Notes under the pieces: model-generated
Told to the model about the DNA's origin: nothing
The model's input: only the letters and a program-made list of their open reading frames with translations
Database searches by the model: none
Assembly (NCBI RefSeq): GCF_004803895.1
Contig: NZ_CP021978.1
Span: 3,968,001 to 4,032,000 of the forward strand
Direction of reading: 5' to 3'
From: Streptomyces hawaiiensis
Lineage (GTDB): Bacteria > Actinomycetota > Actinomycetes > Streptomycetales > Streptomycetaceae
Length of the DNA stretch: 64,000 nucleotides
Shown here: positions 7,947 through 16,205 of the stretch, piece after piece
How positions within the stretch are numbered: position 1 is the first letter of the stretch
Layout of the letters: the number at the start of each line of letters is the position of its first letter
Program-made: the position numbers and the translations under genes

Positions 7947-9485
7947 TCAGGTGGTCAGGGCCGCTGTGCGCCGGCCGAAGTAGAGGCGCACGAAGTGCGG
8001 CAGCCGGTAGCGGCCGAGTACGAGCGGCTCGATCAGGTGCACACCCGTGAGCGACTCCAGCACCAGCTCGATCTCACCGGGGTCGGCCCCGGACATCTCC
8101 GCCGCATGGTGGCTGTCGATCACCTCGGCGTCCTGGCGCGCGAAGCACATGAGCATGTGCCGTTCTGGATCGCTCAGCTGCTCCTCGGCCGCGATCAACG
8201 GGGCGAACATCGCAGCGCAGTCGGAGGGGATCACGCCGTCGAGCTTGCTCTCCCGCTCCATTTGCAGCAGAACCATCCCGGTCGTCCAATGAGGACGCGA
8301 GCTGAGCTTGCCCCCCATCACCCTGATCGGGCCCGGCAGGCGCGAGAGGCGTTCCAGCAGCACCTCGGCCTGCCCCGGTTCGGCGTCCGCGCGCACCGGA
8401 CCGAGGACCTTGCGGAAGAAATCCCGTGCCTCCCTCTCGGCCAGCCCGGCGGTCTTCAGCCAGGTCACCCCCGGCAGCTCGTTCAACCTGTGGACGCTCG
8501 TGAGAATCATCGCCGAGCCGGGCGTGGCGAGATCGCGTACGGCCGCCGCGTCCTGCACGTCGTCGACCACGACAAGGAAACGCCTGCCCCGCGCCGTCTC
8601 CCGCCACAGTGCGGCTTTGTCGCCGACGGGGTTCTCCACGCCGACCGCGCGCAACAGCTCGCCGGCGACGTCCCCGCCCCTGACGAAGATCTGCCCGTCC
8701 GGGAAGCGGCCCCTGACGAGGTGGCCGATCCGGGTGGCCAGCGCGGTCTTGCCGCTGCCCCGCATACCGGTGATGCCCACGGCGCCCGGCAACGTCCGGA
8801 GAGCCTGCGCGATCTCCTCGACACGGCCGGTGAAGTCGATCAGATCCGGCAGCAGCTGCTCCGGTCTACGCGGCGGGGTGAGGTCGCCCTTGAGGATCAG
8901 CGCGTGGACCTTGCGCAGCTCCGGCCCTGGTTCGAGGCCGAGTTCCTCGTTGAGGAGTGCGCGCGCCCGGTGGAAGTGGTCAAGTGCTTCGCCCTGCCTG
9001 CCCTCCAGGTAGAGGGCGCGCATCAGGAGAGCGCGCGGTCGTTCCCTGAGCGGGAAGGCGGCGACGTGCTTCTGCAGCTCCAGCACGTCGAGTTCACGTT
9101 CGAGGCAGTCCTCCCGCGCCTTGAGCCGGTAGTCGCCGAGCCGCACCCGTTGCGCGTCGAAGTAGGCACTCCGGAGGCCTTCCAAGGGCTCTCCGCGGCA
9201 ATCGTCGACGATCTCCGCGCGGACCGTGTACCCCCCGTCCCTGGACTTCAGGTTCAGCTCCGGAAGGGTCTTGCGGATCTTGTACACGTACGTCCGCAAC
9301 GCCATCACCGCGCTCGGCGTCGGGTGGTCCCAGACCATGCTGACCAACTGGTCGTTGCTCAGCCGGATGCCGTTGTTCAGCAGCAACGCCGCCAGCACCG
9401 CCCGCTGCTGGCGCGGCCCCAGTTCGATCTCCTCCTCGTCGCGCCAGGCTCGTACCGGACCCATCAGTGAGAAGCGCAGGCTCAT
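7947..9485 (-). CDS. SARP-type regulator with shortened BTAD and NB-ARC ATPase, 512 aa
   Basis: The N-terminal OmpR-like winged helix (residues ~5-90; LGPRQQRAVLAALLL and RTYVYKIRKTL are typical of SARPs) is followed by a bacterial transcriptional activation domain (~97-200) and an NB-ARC/STAND ATPase with Walker A GMRGSGKT (240-247) and a VVVDDV Walker B-like strand. The BTAD looks internally short: the first helices that normally follow GGYxL are missing and the sequence jumps straight to the GEPLEGL segment. SARPs activate genes, often for secondary metabolism, but no biosynthetic cluster is here. The ATG at 9485 is preferred to an upstream TTG. The SDR gene is the likely downstream partner. 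Confidence 0.85.
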   Translation of the reverse strand: MSLRFSLMGPVRAWRDEEEIELGPRQQRAVLAALLLNNGIRLSNDQLVSMVWDHPTPSAVMALRTYVYKIRKTLPELNLKSRDGGYTVRAEIVDDCRGEPLEGLRSAYFDAQRVRLGDYRLKAREDCLERELDVLELQKHVAAFPLRERPRALLMRALYLEGRQGEALDHFHRARALLNEELGLEPGPELRKVHALILKGDLTPPRRPEQLLPDLIDFTGRVEEIAQALRTLPGAVGITGMRGSGKTALATRIGHLVRGRFPDGQIFVRGGDVAGELLRAVGVENPVGDKAALWRETARGRRFLVVVDDVQDAAAVRDLATPGSAMILTSVHRLNELPGVTWLKTAGLAEREARDFFRKVLGPVRADAEPGQAEVLLERLSRLPGPIRVMGGKLSSRPHWTTGMVLLQMERESKLDGVIPSDCAAMFAPLIAAEEQLSDPERHMLMCFARQDAEVIDSHHAAEMSGADPGEIELVLESLTGVHLIEPLVLGRYRLPHFVRLYFGRRTAALTT

Positions 9486-9594
9486 GCAACGGCACAACGC
9501 ACCGGCACGTCCCCTGCTTCCCCGTACAGAGGCGACCTGGAGAAACGCGGGACGGCGAACTGCCGTCGCCCGTCAGAGTGTTGGCCGGGGACGT

Positions 9595-10287
9595 TCAGAC
9601 GGCGTCCAGGGCGGCCCGCCACCGTGCGACGGCATCCGCCGACACCGGTGCCTCCCAGCCCTCCGGCCGAGCCGCCCCGCCGATGTGGAAGCCGTCGACC
9701 CCGGCCGTCAGCAGCGTCGGCACGTGGTCGAGCCGGAGCCCGCCCCCCACCAGGAGATGCTGCTCGTACCCCGGCTGTCCCTGCCGGGCCGCCTCCGCGA
9801 GCAGCAAGGGCAGCCCCTCATCGACCCCACCCGAAGCCCCGGCCGTCAGATACGTGTCCAACCCCGGCACCCCGTCCAACTGCTTACGCAGGGCGTCCCG
9901 GTCGGCGGCCCGGTCGATCGCGCGATGGAACGTCCAGGGGCAACCGTCCAGCACCCCGACGACCCGCTCCACAGCCGCCAGATCCACCGCACCCCCGGCG
10001 TCGAGGAACCCCAGCACGAACTCCTCCGCCCCGGCCTCCCGCAGCTCACCGGCCACCCGCACGAGCCGGTCGACATCCCCCGCCGCGAACCCGTCGGCCT
10101 GCCGCAGCATCACCCGCAGCGAGATGTCGACCGCCCGGCGGATCCCGGCGACGGTGGCGGCCGACGGCGTGAGCCCGTCGGCCGCCATGTCGCTGACCAG
10201 CTCGAGGCGGTCCGCGCCTCCCGCCTGGGCGGCGACCGCGTCCTCGACGCCGAGGGCGATCACCTCCAGGACTGCACGCTTGCTCAT
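9595..10287 (-). CDS. cutC: CutC-family copper homeostasis protein, 230 aa
   Basis: A TIM-barrel protein of the CutC family. The N-terminus LEVIALGVEDAVAAQAGGADRLELVSD is the family hallmark, followed by ISLRVMLRQADGF, WTFHRAIDRA and a C-terminal GVDGFHIGGAAR. CutC was linked to copper tolerance in E. coli, but its biochemical function is unsettled and copper binding is doubtful for many members. It lies upstream of the SARP gene on the same strand with a ~110-bp gap. The length is normal. Confidence 0.88.
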   Translation of the reverse strand: MSKRAVLEVIALGVEDAVAAQAGGADRLELVSDMAADGLTPSAATVAGIRRAVDISLRVMLRQADGFAAGDVDRLVRVAGELREAGAEEFVLGFLDAGGAVDLAAVERVVGVLDGCPWTFHRAIDRAADRDALRKQLDGVPGLDTYLTAGASGGVDEGLPLLLAEAARQGQPGYEQHLLVGGGLRLDHVPTLLTAGVDGFHIGGAARPEGWEAPVSADAVARWRAALDAV

Positions 10288-10391
10288 GGGGCCCCTTCGT
10301 CGGACGGGCGTCGGCGTTCGGTGACAGGTCTAGTCCAATCAAAGACTACGCTGCCCACTCCCGCGGAATCCGAAGCCCCCGGGGCCCTGCC

Positions 10392-11072
10392 TCAGCCGTA
10401 GATGTTCAGCTCCTTCGCCTCCACCCCGGCCAGCTCGAACGCCGGCACCCCGTCGACCGGCCGCCCCGCGTACAGCCGTACGAGCGTCGGCCCGTCCCCG
10501 ATGAAACGGCCCGGGGGCCGCTCCCCGCCGCTCTCCCCCAGCCGCAGCGGCTCGTCCAGGTCGTCGAGGTCGGCGTGCACCGGCACGTGCCCCCGCTCGC
10601 GGGTGATCCGGGCGAGCAGCGCGAGCGCGTCCGGCAGCCCGGCCCCGCCGTACGCCCCGGGCTCCCCGAGGGCCTCGCGGACGTCCCCGGCGTGCACCCA
10701 CTCCCCCAGGGCGAGACCGTCCAGCTTCCCGCCGGCCCCGGCGATCACGGGCCCGGCGGCGCCCATCCCCCGCTCCAGCTCGTCGACGACCCGCGCGTCG
10801 CTCCACTCGGCCCGCTCCGCGATGTCCCGGTCGTTGGACTCGGGCGAGAACACGCCCTCCTCGAACCTGCCCTCCGCCACCCGGGTCAGCGCGGCCGAGC
10901 AGTGCGCCAGCACGTCCCGCACCGTCCAGCCCGGACACGCGGCGACGGGCCGCGCGAAGTCCTCCTCGGCCCGAGCCCGCAGCAGCGGGATCAGCGCGTC
11001 ACGCTCGATAGTGAGCAGCCGCCCGGGCTGCTCGGGGTCCCGTACGTCATGCACGTCAGCAGGTGTCGTCAT
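10392..11072 (-). CDS. Maleylpyruvate isomerase-like, mycothiol-dependent (DinB-type) protein, 226 aa
   Basis: A DinB/MDMPI-family four-helix protein. The N-terminal section has the typical CPGWTVRDVLAHCSAAL motif, whose His is part of the metal site. A second His occurs in the LALGEWVHAGDVREALG segment, followed by a C-terminal sterol-carrier-like region. Actinobacterial members are putative mycothiol-dependent isomerases or transferases; the substrate is unknown. The ATG at 11072 (MTTPADV) is taken, with another ATG three codons upstream. It is divergent from the HD gene, separated by 47 bp, so the two share a promoter region. Confidence 0.82.
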   Translation of the reverse strand: MTTPADVHDVRDPEQPGRLLTIERDALIPLLRARAEEDFARPVAACPGWTVRDVLAHCSAALTRVAEGRFEEGVFSPESNDRDIAERAEWSDARVVDELERGMGAAGPVIAGAGGKLDGLALGEWVHAGDVREALGEPGAYGGAGLPDALALLARITRERGHVPVHADLDDLDEPLRLGESGGERPPGRFIGDGPTLVRLYAGRPVDGVPAFELAGVEAKELNIYG

Positions 11073-11119
11073 GGACCCCACGCTAGGTCCCCGAGCCCGC
11101 TCAGCGGGAGAATGCCCCC

Positions 11120-11782
11120 ATGGCCGATCTCGACTCCCTGCGCATCCGCTTCGCCCGCGCCCTGGAGGCGGCCCGGGGCCCGGCCGCCGGTCCGGACCCG
11201 GCGCCGTACGCCGACCGTCTCCTCAGCCGCTGGCAGGAGCCCCAGCGCCGCTACCACACGGTCGCGCACCTCACGGCGGTCCTCGACCGGGTCGACGAAC
11301 TGGAGCGGTTCGCGCGGGACCCGGACGTGGTCCGGCTGGCCGCGTGGTTCCACGACGCGGTCTACCTGCCCGACCGCTCCGAGAACGAGGAGCGCTCGGC
11401 GCGCCTGGCCGAGCGCGCCCTCGCCGAAGCCGGTCTCCCCGAGGCGAAGACCGCCGAAGTGGCCCGCCTGGTCCTCCTCACCGTCACCCACGACCCCGCC
11501 GACGACGACCCCGACGGCCAGGTCCTGTGCGACGCCGACCTCGCGATCCTCGCCTCGCCCCCGTCGGCGTACGCCGCGTACACCACGGCCGTCCGCGAGG
11601 AGTACCACTTCGTCCCGAACGACGCCTTCCGCGAGGGCCGCGCCGCGATCCTGCGCCAACTCCTGGACCTGCCGAGGTTGTTCAGGACGCCGCATGGCGC
11701 GAAGGAATGGGAGGCGACTGCCCGCTACAACCTCACCGCCGAGCTGGAAATGCTGTCGCTCCCACCCCACGACGCCTCGTAG
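11120..11782 (+). CDS. HD-domain predicted metal-dependent phosphohydrolase, 220 aa
   Basis: The protein has an RRYHTVAHL motif (residues ~44-52) and WFHDAVY (~76-82), the His and His-Asp of an HD-type metal site, plus a later LCDADLAIL (~133-141) supplying another Asp. This is the arrangement of the short predicted HD phosphohydrolases common in Streptomyces. The substrate is unknown. It ends 10 bp before the DinB-GNAT gene on the same strand, so the two are probably co-transcribed. Confidence 0.85.
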   Translation: MADLDSLRIRFARALEAARGPAAGPDPAPYADRLLSRWQEPQRRYHTVAHLTAVLDRVDELERFARDPDVVRLAAWFHDAVYLPDRSENEERSARLAERALAEAGLPEAKTAEVARLVLLTVTHDPADDDPDGQVLCDADLAILASPPSAYAAYTTAVREEYHFVPNDAFREGRAAILRQLLDLPRLFRTPHGAKEWEATARYNLTAELEMLSLPPHDAS

Positions 11783-11792
11783 CCTGCCCACC

Positions 11793-12872
11793 ATGTGGAC
11801 AACGGGAGCGGAACAGGTGGAGCAGGCCGTCGCCGAGTGCGTGGGCCTGTTGGGGGCGGTCGCCGACCGGGACTGGGAAGGGGTGCGGGCCGGGCGGCTG
11901 GAGTGGGACTGCCGGCAGACGGCGGTGCACATCGCCGAGGATCTCATCGCGTACGCGGGGCAGCTGGCGGGGCGGGAACAGGAGGCGTACTCGCCGTTCG
12001 AGCTCTCGCTGGAGGAGGGGACCGACAACGCGGGTGCGGTGCGGGTGATCGGCGCGATGGGCGCCCTGCTCGCCGCCGCCGTCCGCACCACCCCGCGTGA
12101 GGTACGGGCCTTCCATCCGTACCCGTTCCGCAGCGCGAACCGTGAGGGGTTCGCCGCGATGGGTGTGGCCGAGGTGCTGCTGCACACGCACGACATGGCC
12201 GAGGGGCTGGGCCTGTCGTACGAACCGGCGCCGGAGCTGTGCGACTTCGTGCTCACCCGGATCTTCCCGCACGTCCAGCCGGGCCCCACCCCGTGGCCGA
12301 CCCTGCTGTGGGCCACCGGCCGCGCCGAACCGGCCGGCCGCGCCCCGGTGACCGAGTGGCGCTGGAGCAACAATCTGGTGATCGGGACCGAGCGGCTCAC
12401 CCTGCAGGGCGTCACCCCTGCGGTGGCCACCGATCTGTCCACGGTCGGCGACGGCGGCTTCGAGTGGATCGAGGGCGGCCCGATGGAGGGCACCCGGGTC
12501 GGCGCCGGACTGGTGTACAAGCAGTACGAGGACGGGGTCCACCGGCCGGAATGGGGCATGTACGTGCTGGTCGGGCGCGAGGACGGCCGGGCGCTCGGCG
12601 CCATGGGCTTCCACGGTGTCCCGGACGAGGCGGGGCGGGTCGAGATCGGCTACGACCTGGTCGAGGGGGCCCGAGGGCACGGCTACGCCACCGAGGCACT
12701 GCGCGCGCTGTCGTCCTGGGCGCTGGGCCGGGACGAGGTGCGGACGGTGGTCGCGAACGTCGAGCGGGACAACGTGCCCTCACAGAAGGTGCTCGCGCGG
12801 GCCGGGTTCACCCAGGTCGCCGAGGACGCCGAGCACCTGACCTACGAGCTGCGCGAATCCCGCGACGGATAG
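11793..12872 (+). CDS. DinB/MDMPI domain fused to GNAT acetyltransferase, 359 aa
   Basis: The first ~185 residues are a DinB-like mycothiol-associated domain (WDCRQTAVHIAEDLIAYAGQL; AEVLLHTHDMAEGLG, with metal-ligand histidines). The second half (~190-355) is a GNAT N-acetyltransferase with the acetyl-CoA loop motif YDLVEGARGHGYATEAL and the downstream strand NVERDNVPSQKVLARAGF. Both halves look complete, so this may couple thiol chemistry to acetylation, or be a moonlighting fusion. The start is ATG at 11793, ten bases after the HD gene. The 3' end overlaps the convergent DUF4031 gene by 31 bp. Confidence 0.85.
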   Translation: MWTTGAEQVEQAVAECVGLLGAVADRDWEGVRAGRLEWDCRQTAVHIAEDLIAYAGQLAGREQEAYSPFELSLEEGTDNAGAVRVIGAMGALLAAAVRTTPREVRAFHPYPFRSANREGFAAMGVAEVLLHTHDMAEGLGLSYEPAPELCDFVLTRIFPHVQPGPTPWPTLLWATGRAEPAGRAPVTEWRWSNNLVIGTERLTLQGVTPAVATDLSTVGDGGFEWIEGGPMEGTRVGAGLVYKQYEDGVHRPEWGMYVLVGREDGRALGAMGFHGVPDEAGRVEIGYDLVEGARGHGYATEALRALSSWALGRDEVRTVVANVERDNVPSQKVLARAGFTQVAEDAEHLTYELRESRDG

Positions 12873-13129
12873 CGCCCCTTGGGCCGCCGCAGCCCCGCCC
12901 CGTGCAGCAGCCGCACCACCTCGCGGCTGCTGACCTCCACGGCGCCGGCGGCCACCGCGTCGGCGTACCGCTGGTCGGGGATGTCGTAGTGGTCACGCTC
13001 GAAGGCCCGGCGGGGGACGCCGAGGCGGGCGGCGAAGGTGTGCAGTTCGTCGTAGGAGAGGTCGCTGACGAGGTGGGACCACAGGCGGCCGTGGCCGGGC
13101 CAGGTCGGCGGGTCGATGTAGATCGTCAC
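12842..13129 (-). CDS. DUF4031 domain protein, 95 aa
   Basis: A small protein starting MTIYIDPPTWPGHGR, with the LWSHLVSDLSYDELH and FERDHYDIPDQRY motifs characteristic of DUF4031. It is widely conserved in actinobacteria. The biochemical role is unknown; the conserved His/Asp residues hint at a metal or hydrolase site. It starts 7 bp after the stop of the 126-aa gene on the same strand, so the two form an operon, and it overlaps the DinB-GNAT gene tail to tail. Confidence 0.85.
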   Translation of the reverse strand: MTIYIDPPTWPGHGRLWSHLVSDLSYDELHTFAARLGVPRRAFERDHYDIPDQRYADAVAAGAVEVSSREVVRLLHGAGLRRPKGRYPSRDSRSS

Positions 13130-13136
13130 GCGGACC

Positions 13137-13517
13137 TCACGAGGACGCCCCGCCGATGGCCTCGCTCAGCGATCCCACCGCGGCGACCTTCACGCCCGCC
13201 TCGCTGCACACCCAGTGCGGGTCGGGCCCCAACTCCGGTTCGACGTCGAGGGCGTGCGGCTCGCCGGTGCCACACACCGGGCACAGCGGCCAGCGCCCGT
13301 ACCGCTCCAGCAGGGCGTCCTGGACGTCCTGCGCGACCAGACCGGCCACGTACCGCGCGCCCTCGGGCCACTGCTCGACCCACCATCGCCGCTGCGTGAC
13401 GGAGTCCTCGACCAGGGACACGACGTCCGCCTCGGCGACGCGTCCCGCGACGAGGTCGGCCAGCACAAGGGCGCGCGCGGCGTGCAGCGCCTGCTCCAGG
13501 GGGCTGATGGGTTCCAT
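13137..13517 (-). CDS. Conserved hypothetical protein, 126 aa
   Basis: A soluble helical protein (SPLEQALHAARALVLADLVAGRV) ending in a segment with CPVC and a later Cys (WPLCPVCGTG ... PHWVCSE), possibly a rudimentary metal site. No family function is recognised. The start at 13517 is chosen because the Streptomyces-like MEPISPLEQ sequence begins there; longer in-frame versions would run into the divergent murR promoter. It is the first gene of a two-gene operon with DUF4031. Confidence 0.7.
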   Translation of the reverse strand: MEPISPLEQALHAARALVLADLVAGRVAEADVVSLVEDSVTQRRWWVEQWPEGARYVAGLVAQDVQDALLERYGRWPLCPVCGTGEPHALDVEPELGPDPHWVCSEAGVKVAAVGSLSEAIGGASS

Positions 13518-13554
13518 GCACCCATTGTGCGCACTCTTGACCCCGGCGCCGCGC

Positions 13555-13600
13555 CGAAAATATCTTTCAATCGTGACCCGAGACGTGAAGGAAATTTTCG
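13555..13600. promoter_or_regulatory. Inverted repeat over the start of the MurR/RpiR gene, candidate auto-operator
   Basis: CGAAAATATCTTTCA (13555-13569) and TGAAGGAAATTTTCG (13586-13600) are imperfect inverted repeats matching at 13 of 15 positions, flanking the GTG start at 13573. Each arm also contains GAAA/TTTC half-sites like those bound by RpiR-family regulators. AT-rich arms in such GC-rich DNA stand out. Confidence 0.5.
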
Positions 13601-14508
13601 CCGGCGAACGCGGCGGGCCCTCGGGGGCGGGCTGCACCCCGCCCGCCCCCGCCGCCCTCGCGGCCAAGGTCCGCACGCTGGGCCCGTCGATGACGCGTTC
13701 CATGCAGCGCGTCGCCGAGGCCGTCGCGGGCGACCCGGCCGGCTGCGCGGCCCTCACGGTCACCGGCCTCGCCGAACTCACCGGCACCAGCGAGGCGACC
13801 GTCGTACGCACCGCCCGCCTGCTGGGCTATCCGGGCTACCGGGACCTGCGCCTGGCCCTCGCCGGCCTGGCCGCGCAGCAGCAGTCGGGCCGCGCCCCGG
13901 CCATCACGACGGACATCGCGGTGGACGACCCGATCGCCGACGTGGTCGCCAAGCTCGCCTACGACGAGCAGCAGACCCTCGCCGACACCGCCGCCGGGCT
14001 CGACACCGTCCAACTGGGCGCGGCCGTCACCGCGCTGACCACGGCCCGCCGCACCGACGTGTACGGCGTCGGGGCGTCCGGCCTGGTCGCCCAGGACCTC
14101 ACACAGAAGCTGCTGCGCATAGGGCTGATGGCGCACGCCCACAGCGACCCGCACCTCGCCGTCACCAACGCCGTGCAACTGCGCGCGGGCGACGTCGCGA
14201 TCGCCATCACGCACTCCGGGTCGACGGGGGACGTCATCGAGCCGCTGCGGGCCGCCTTCGAGCGTGGGGCCACGACGGTGGCGATCACCGGCCGCCCGAA
14301 CGGCCCGGTCACGCAGTACGCCGACCACGTCCTCACCACGTCCACCGCACGCGAGAGCGAGCTGCGTCCGGCGGCGATGTCGTCCCGGACCGGTCAGCTT
14401 CTCGTGGTGGACTGCCTGTTCGTGGGGGTGGCGCAGCGGACGTACGAGAAGGCGGCGCCGGCGCTGTCGGCTTCGTACGAGGCGCTGGCCCACCGGCATC
14501 GTTCCTGA
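13573..14508 (+). CDS. MurR/RpiR family regulator with SIS domain, 311 aa
   Basis: The N-terminal RpiR-type helix-turn-helix (residues ~30-105; LTVTGLAELTGTSEATVVRTARLLGYPGYRDLR) is followed by a SIS sugar-phosphate isomerase/sensor domain (~125-300; VYGVGASGLVAQDLTQKLLRIG and ITHSGSTGDVIEPL). Such regulators sense amino-sugar phosphates. MurQ directly downstream (46 bp) indicates MurNAc-6-phosphate as the probable effector. The start is GTG at 13573. An inverted repeat covering this start suggests self-repression. Confidence 0.9.
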   Translation: MTRDVKEIFAGERGGPSGAGCTPPAPAALAAKVRTLGPSMTRSMQRVAEAVAGDPAGCAALTVTGLAELTGTSEATVVRTARLLGYPGYRDLRLALAGLAAQQQSGRAPAITTDIAVDDPIADVVAKLAYDEQQTLADTAAGLDTVQLGAAVTALTTARRTDVYGVGASGLVAQDLTQKLLRIGLMAHAHSDPHLAVTNAVQLRAGDVAIAITHSGSTGDVIEPLRAAFERGATTVAITGRPNGPVTQYADHVLTTSTARESELRPAAMSSRTGQLLVVDCLFVGVAQRTYEKAAPALSASYEALAHRHRS

Positions 14509-14554
14509 GGCCGCCGCCCCGCCCAGCACCGGAAAGACACGGAAAGAGCCGTCC

Positions 14555-15487
14555 ATGACCTCCACCTCCCGCCCCCGTGATGTCAGGACCGAGTTGGAGT
14601 CCCTGACCACCGAGGCCTTCCGGCCGGAACTCGCGGACATCGACACCCTGCCGACCCTCGACATCGCCCGGCTGATGAACGGCGAGGACGCGACGGTGGC
14701 GGGGGCGGTCGCGGCCCGGCTGCCGCAGATCGCCGCCGCGATCGACGCCGTCGCGGAGCGGATGGCCCGGGGCGGCCGCCTGGTCTACGCGGGCGCGGGC
14801 ACGGCGGGCCGGCTGGGTGTCCTGGACGCCTCCGAGTGCCCGCCCACGTTCAACACCGACCCTTCCCGGGTCGTCGGCCTGATCGCGGGCGGCCGGGACG
14901 CCGTGGTCACCTCGGTGGAGGGCGCCGAGGACTCCCGGGAACTGGCCCGGGCGGACCTGGAGTCCCTCGCCCTCACCCCCGGCGACACGGTCGTCGGCAT
15001 CTCCGCCTCCGGCCGCACCCCGTACGCCATCGGCGCGGTCGAACACGCCCGTGCCCGCCGCTCCCTCACCATCGGGCTCGCCTGCAACCCCGGCAGCCCG
15101 CTCGCGGCCGCCGCCGACCACGGCATCGAGATCGTGGTGGGCCCCGAACTGCTCACCGGCTCGACCCGTCTGAAGGCCGGCACCGCGCAGAAGCTCGTCC
15201 TCAACATGCTCTCGACGATCACGATGATCCGGCTGGGCAAGACCTACGGAAACCTGATGGTCGATGTCCGCGCGTCGAACGACAAGCTCCGCGCCCGCTC
15301 CCACCGCATCGTCGCCCTCGCCACCGGCGCCCCCGACGAGGACATCGAACGCGCCCTGACGGCCACCGACGGCGAGGTGAAGAACGCGATCCTGACCCTC
15401 CTGGCCGACGTCGACGGCCCGACGGCGGCCCGCCTGCTGGAGGAGTCCGACGGGCATCTGCGGGCGGCCCTGGCGACGGCCGGCTGA
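14555..15487 (+). CDS. murQ: N-acetylmuramic acid 6-phosphate etherase, 310 aa
   Basis: MurQ cleaves the lactyl ether of MurNAc-6-P to GlcNAc-6-P and D-lactate in cell-wall recycling. The SIS fold is clear: LTTEAFRPELADIDTLPTLDI at the N-terminus, GRLVYAGAGTAGRLGVLDASE, VVGISASGRTPY, and GSTRLKAGTAQKLVLNMLST near the active site. The length is typical (~300). An SD (GGAAAGAG) precedes the ATG. Its product feeds NagA at 35296, so the two loci act in one pathway. Confidence 0.95.
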   Translation: MTSTSRPRDVRTELESLTTEAFRPELADIDTLPTLDIARLMNGEDATVAGAVAARLPQIAAAIDAVAERMARGGRLVYAGAGTAGRLGVLDASECPPTFNTDPSRVVGLIAGGRDAVVTSVEGAEDSRELARADLESLALTPGDTVVGISASGRTPYAIGAVEHARARRSLTIGLACNPGSPLAAAADHGIEIVVGPELLTGSTRLKAGTAQKLVLNMLSTITMIRLGKTYGNLMVDVRASNDKLRARSHRIVALATGAPDEDIERALTATDGEVKNAILTLLADVDGPTAARLLEESDGHLRAALATAG

Positions 15488-15488
15488 C

Positions 15489-16133
15489 TCACCGGCCCCG
15501 GCGGCGCTGACCGGCGTAGAAGGTGCCGCCGGCGACGAGCACCGTCAGTCCGGCGGTGATCGCGAGGGTGATCTCCGTGGTGTTCCGCTGGTCGGGGCCG
15601 TCGGGCAGCCTGGGATCGAGCAGCCCGAGCGGGTCCTTCCGGATCTCGACGCGGTCGCCGGGCCCGGCCTGCCCGAAGCAGTTCTCCTGCTGCGACACCT
15701 CGTACGTCCTGCGGTCCCCGCCGAGTTCCCGGACCGTGCAGAACATGTCCGGCCCGCGCCGCCGGTCCCGGTCGGCCACCTGGGTCACCACGGCGTCGAC
15801 GGGCTCTCCGACGGTCCTCATGTACCCCTCGTACACGGCGGGTCCGGCGAACAGCATCAGCGCGAACCCGCCGAAGGAGACGAGCGTCGCCGCCCCCGCC
15901 CGGTGCCAGGAGCCCCCGATGACGCAGGCGGCGACCGCGATGACCGCCAGGACGACGACCACCCCGAGCCAGGTCATCCACTGCCCGATCGCGGAACCGA
16001 GCAGCAGCAGGGCGGGCACCAGCACGGCCCACAGCACCGAACCGACCGCCTTGCGCCCGCCGGACAGGCCCGGCCGCGAGCTGTCCGTCCCACCCGTGCC
16101 GCCGGCCGCCACAACCGTCCCGGACGCGCCCAT
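15489..16133 (-). CDS. Conserved integral membrane protein, 214 aa
   Basis: About four hydrophobic helices (near 31-47, 53-73, 80-98 and 190-207) surround a soluble loop of ~85 residues (~105-188) with a pair of cysteines (MFCTVRELGG ... ENCFGQAGPGD) and an EIRKDPLGLLDPR segment. This is a layout seen in Streptomyces proteins of unknown role. The gene is convergent with murQ (1-bp gap between stops). No function is assigned. Confidence 0.7.
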   Translation of the reverse strand: MGASGTVVAAGGTGGTDSSRPGLSGGRKAVGSVLWAVLVPALLLLGSAIGQWMTWLGVVVVLAVIAVAACVIGGSWHRAGAATLVSFGGFALMLFAGPAVYEGYMRTVGEPVDAVVTQVADRDRRRGPDMFCTVRELGGDRRTYEVSQQENCFGQAGPGDRVEIRKDPLGLLDPRLPDGPDQRNTTEITLAITAGLTVLVAGGTFYAGQRRRGR

Positions 16134-16205
16134 GTCCCGCGTTCCCCCTGCCAGTCGCCCGTTCGAGTGCGCCCGCCACGATATACAACGCGCGCCGTCC
16201 CCCGG

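Noticed and set aside
7122..9485. SARP plus SDR as a secondary-metabolite cluster
   Set aside because: No polyketide synthase, NRPS, terpene or tailoring genes surround them.
10575..11792. A long open frame running through the DinB gene, the HD gene and into the DinB-GNAT gene
   Set aside because: It is the GC-rich shadow of genes on both strands; only the part from ATG 11793 matches a protein family and has normal codon use.
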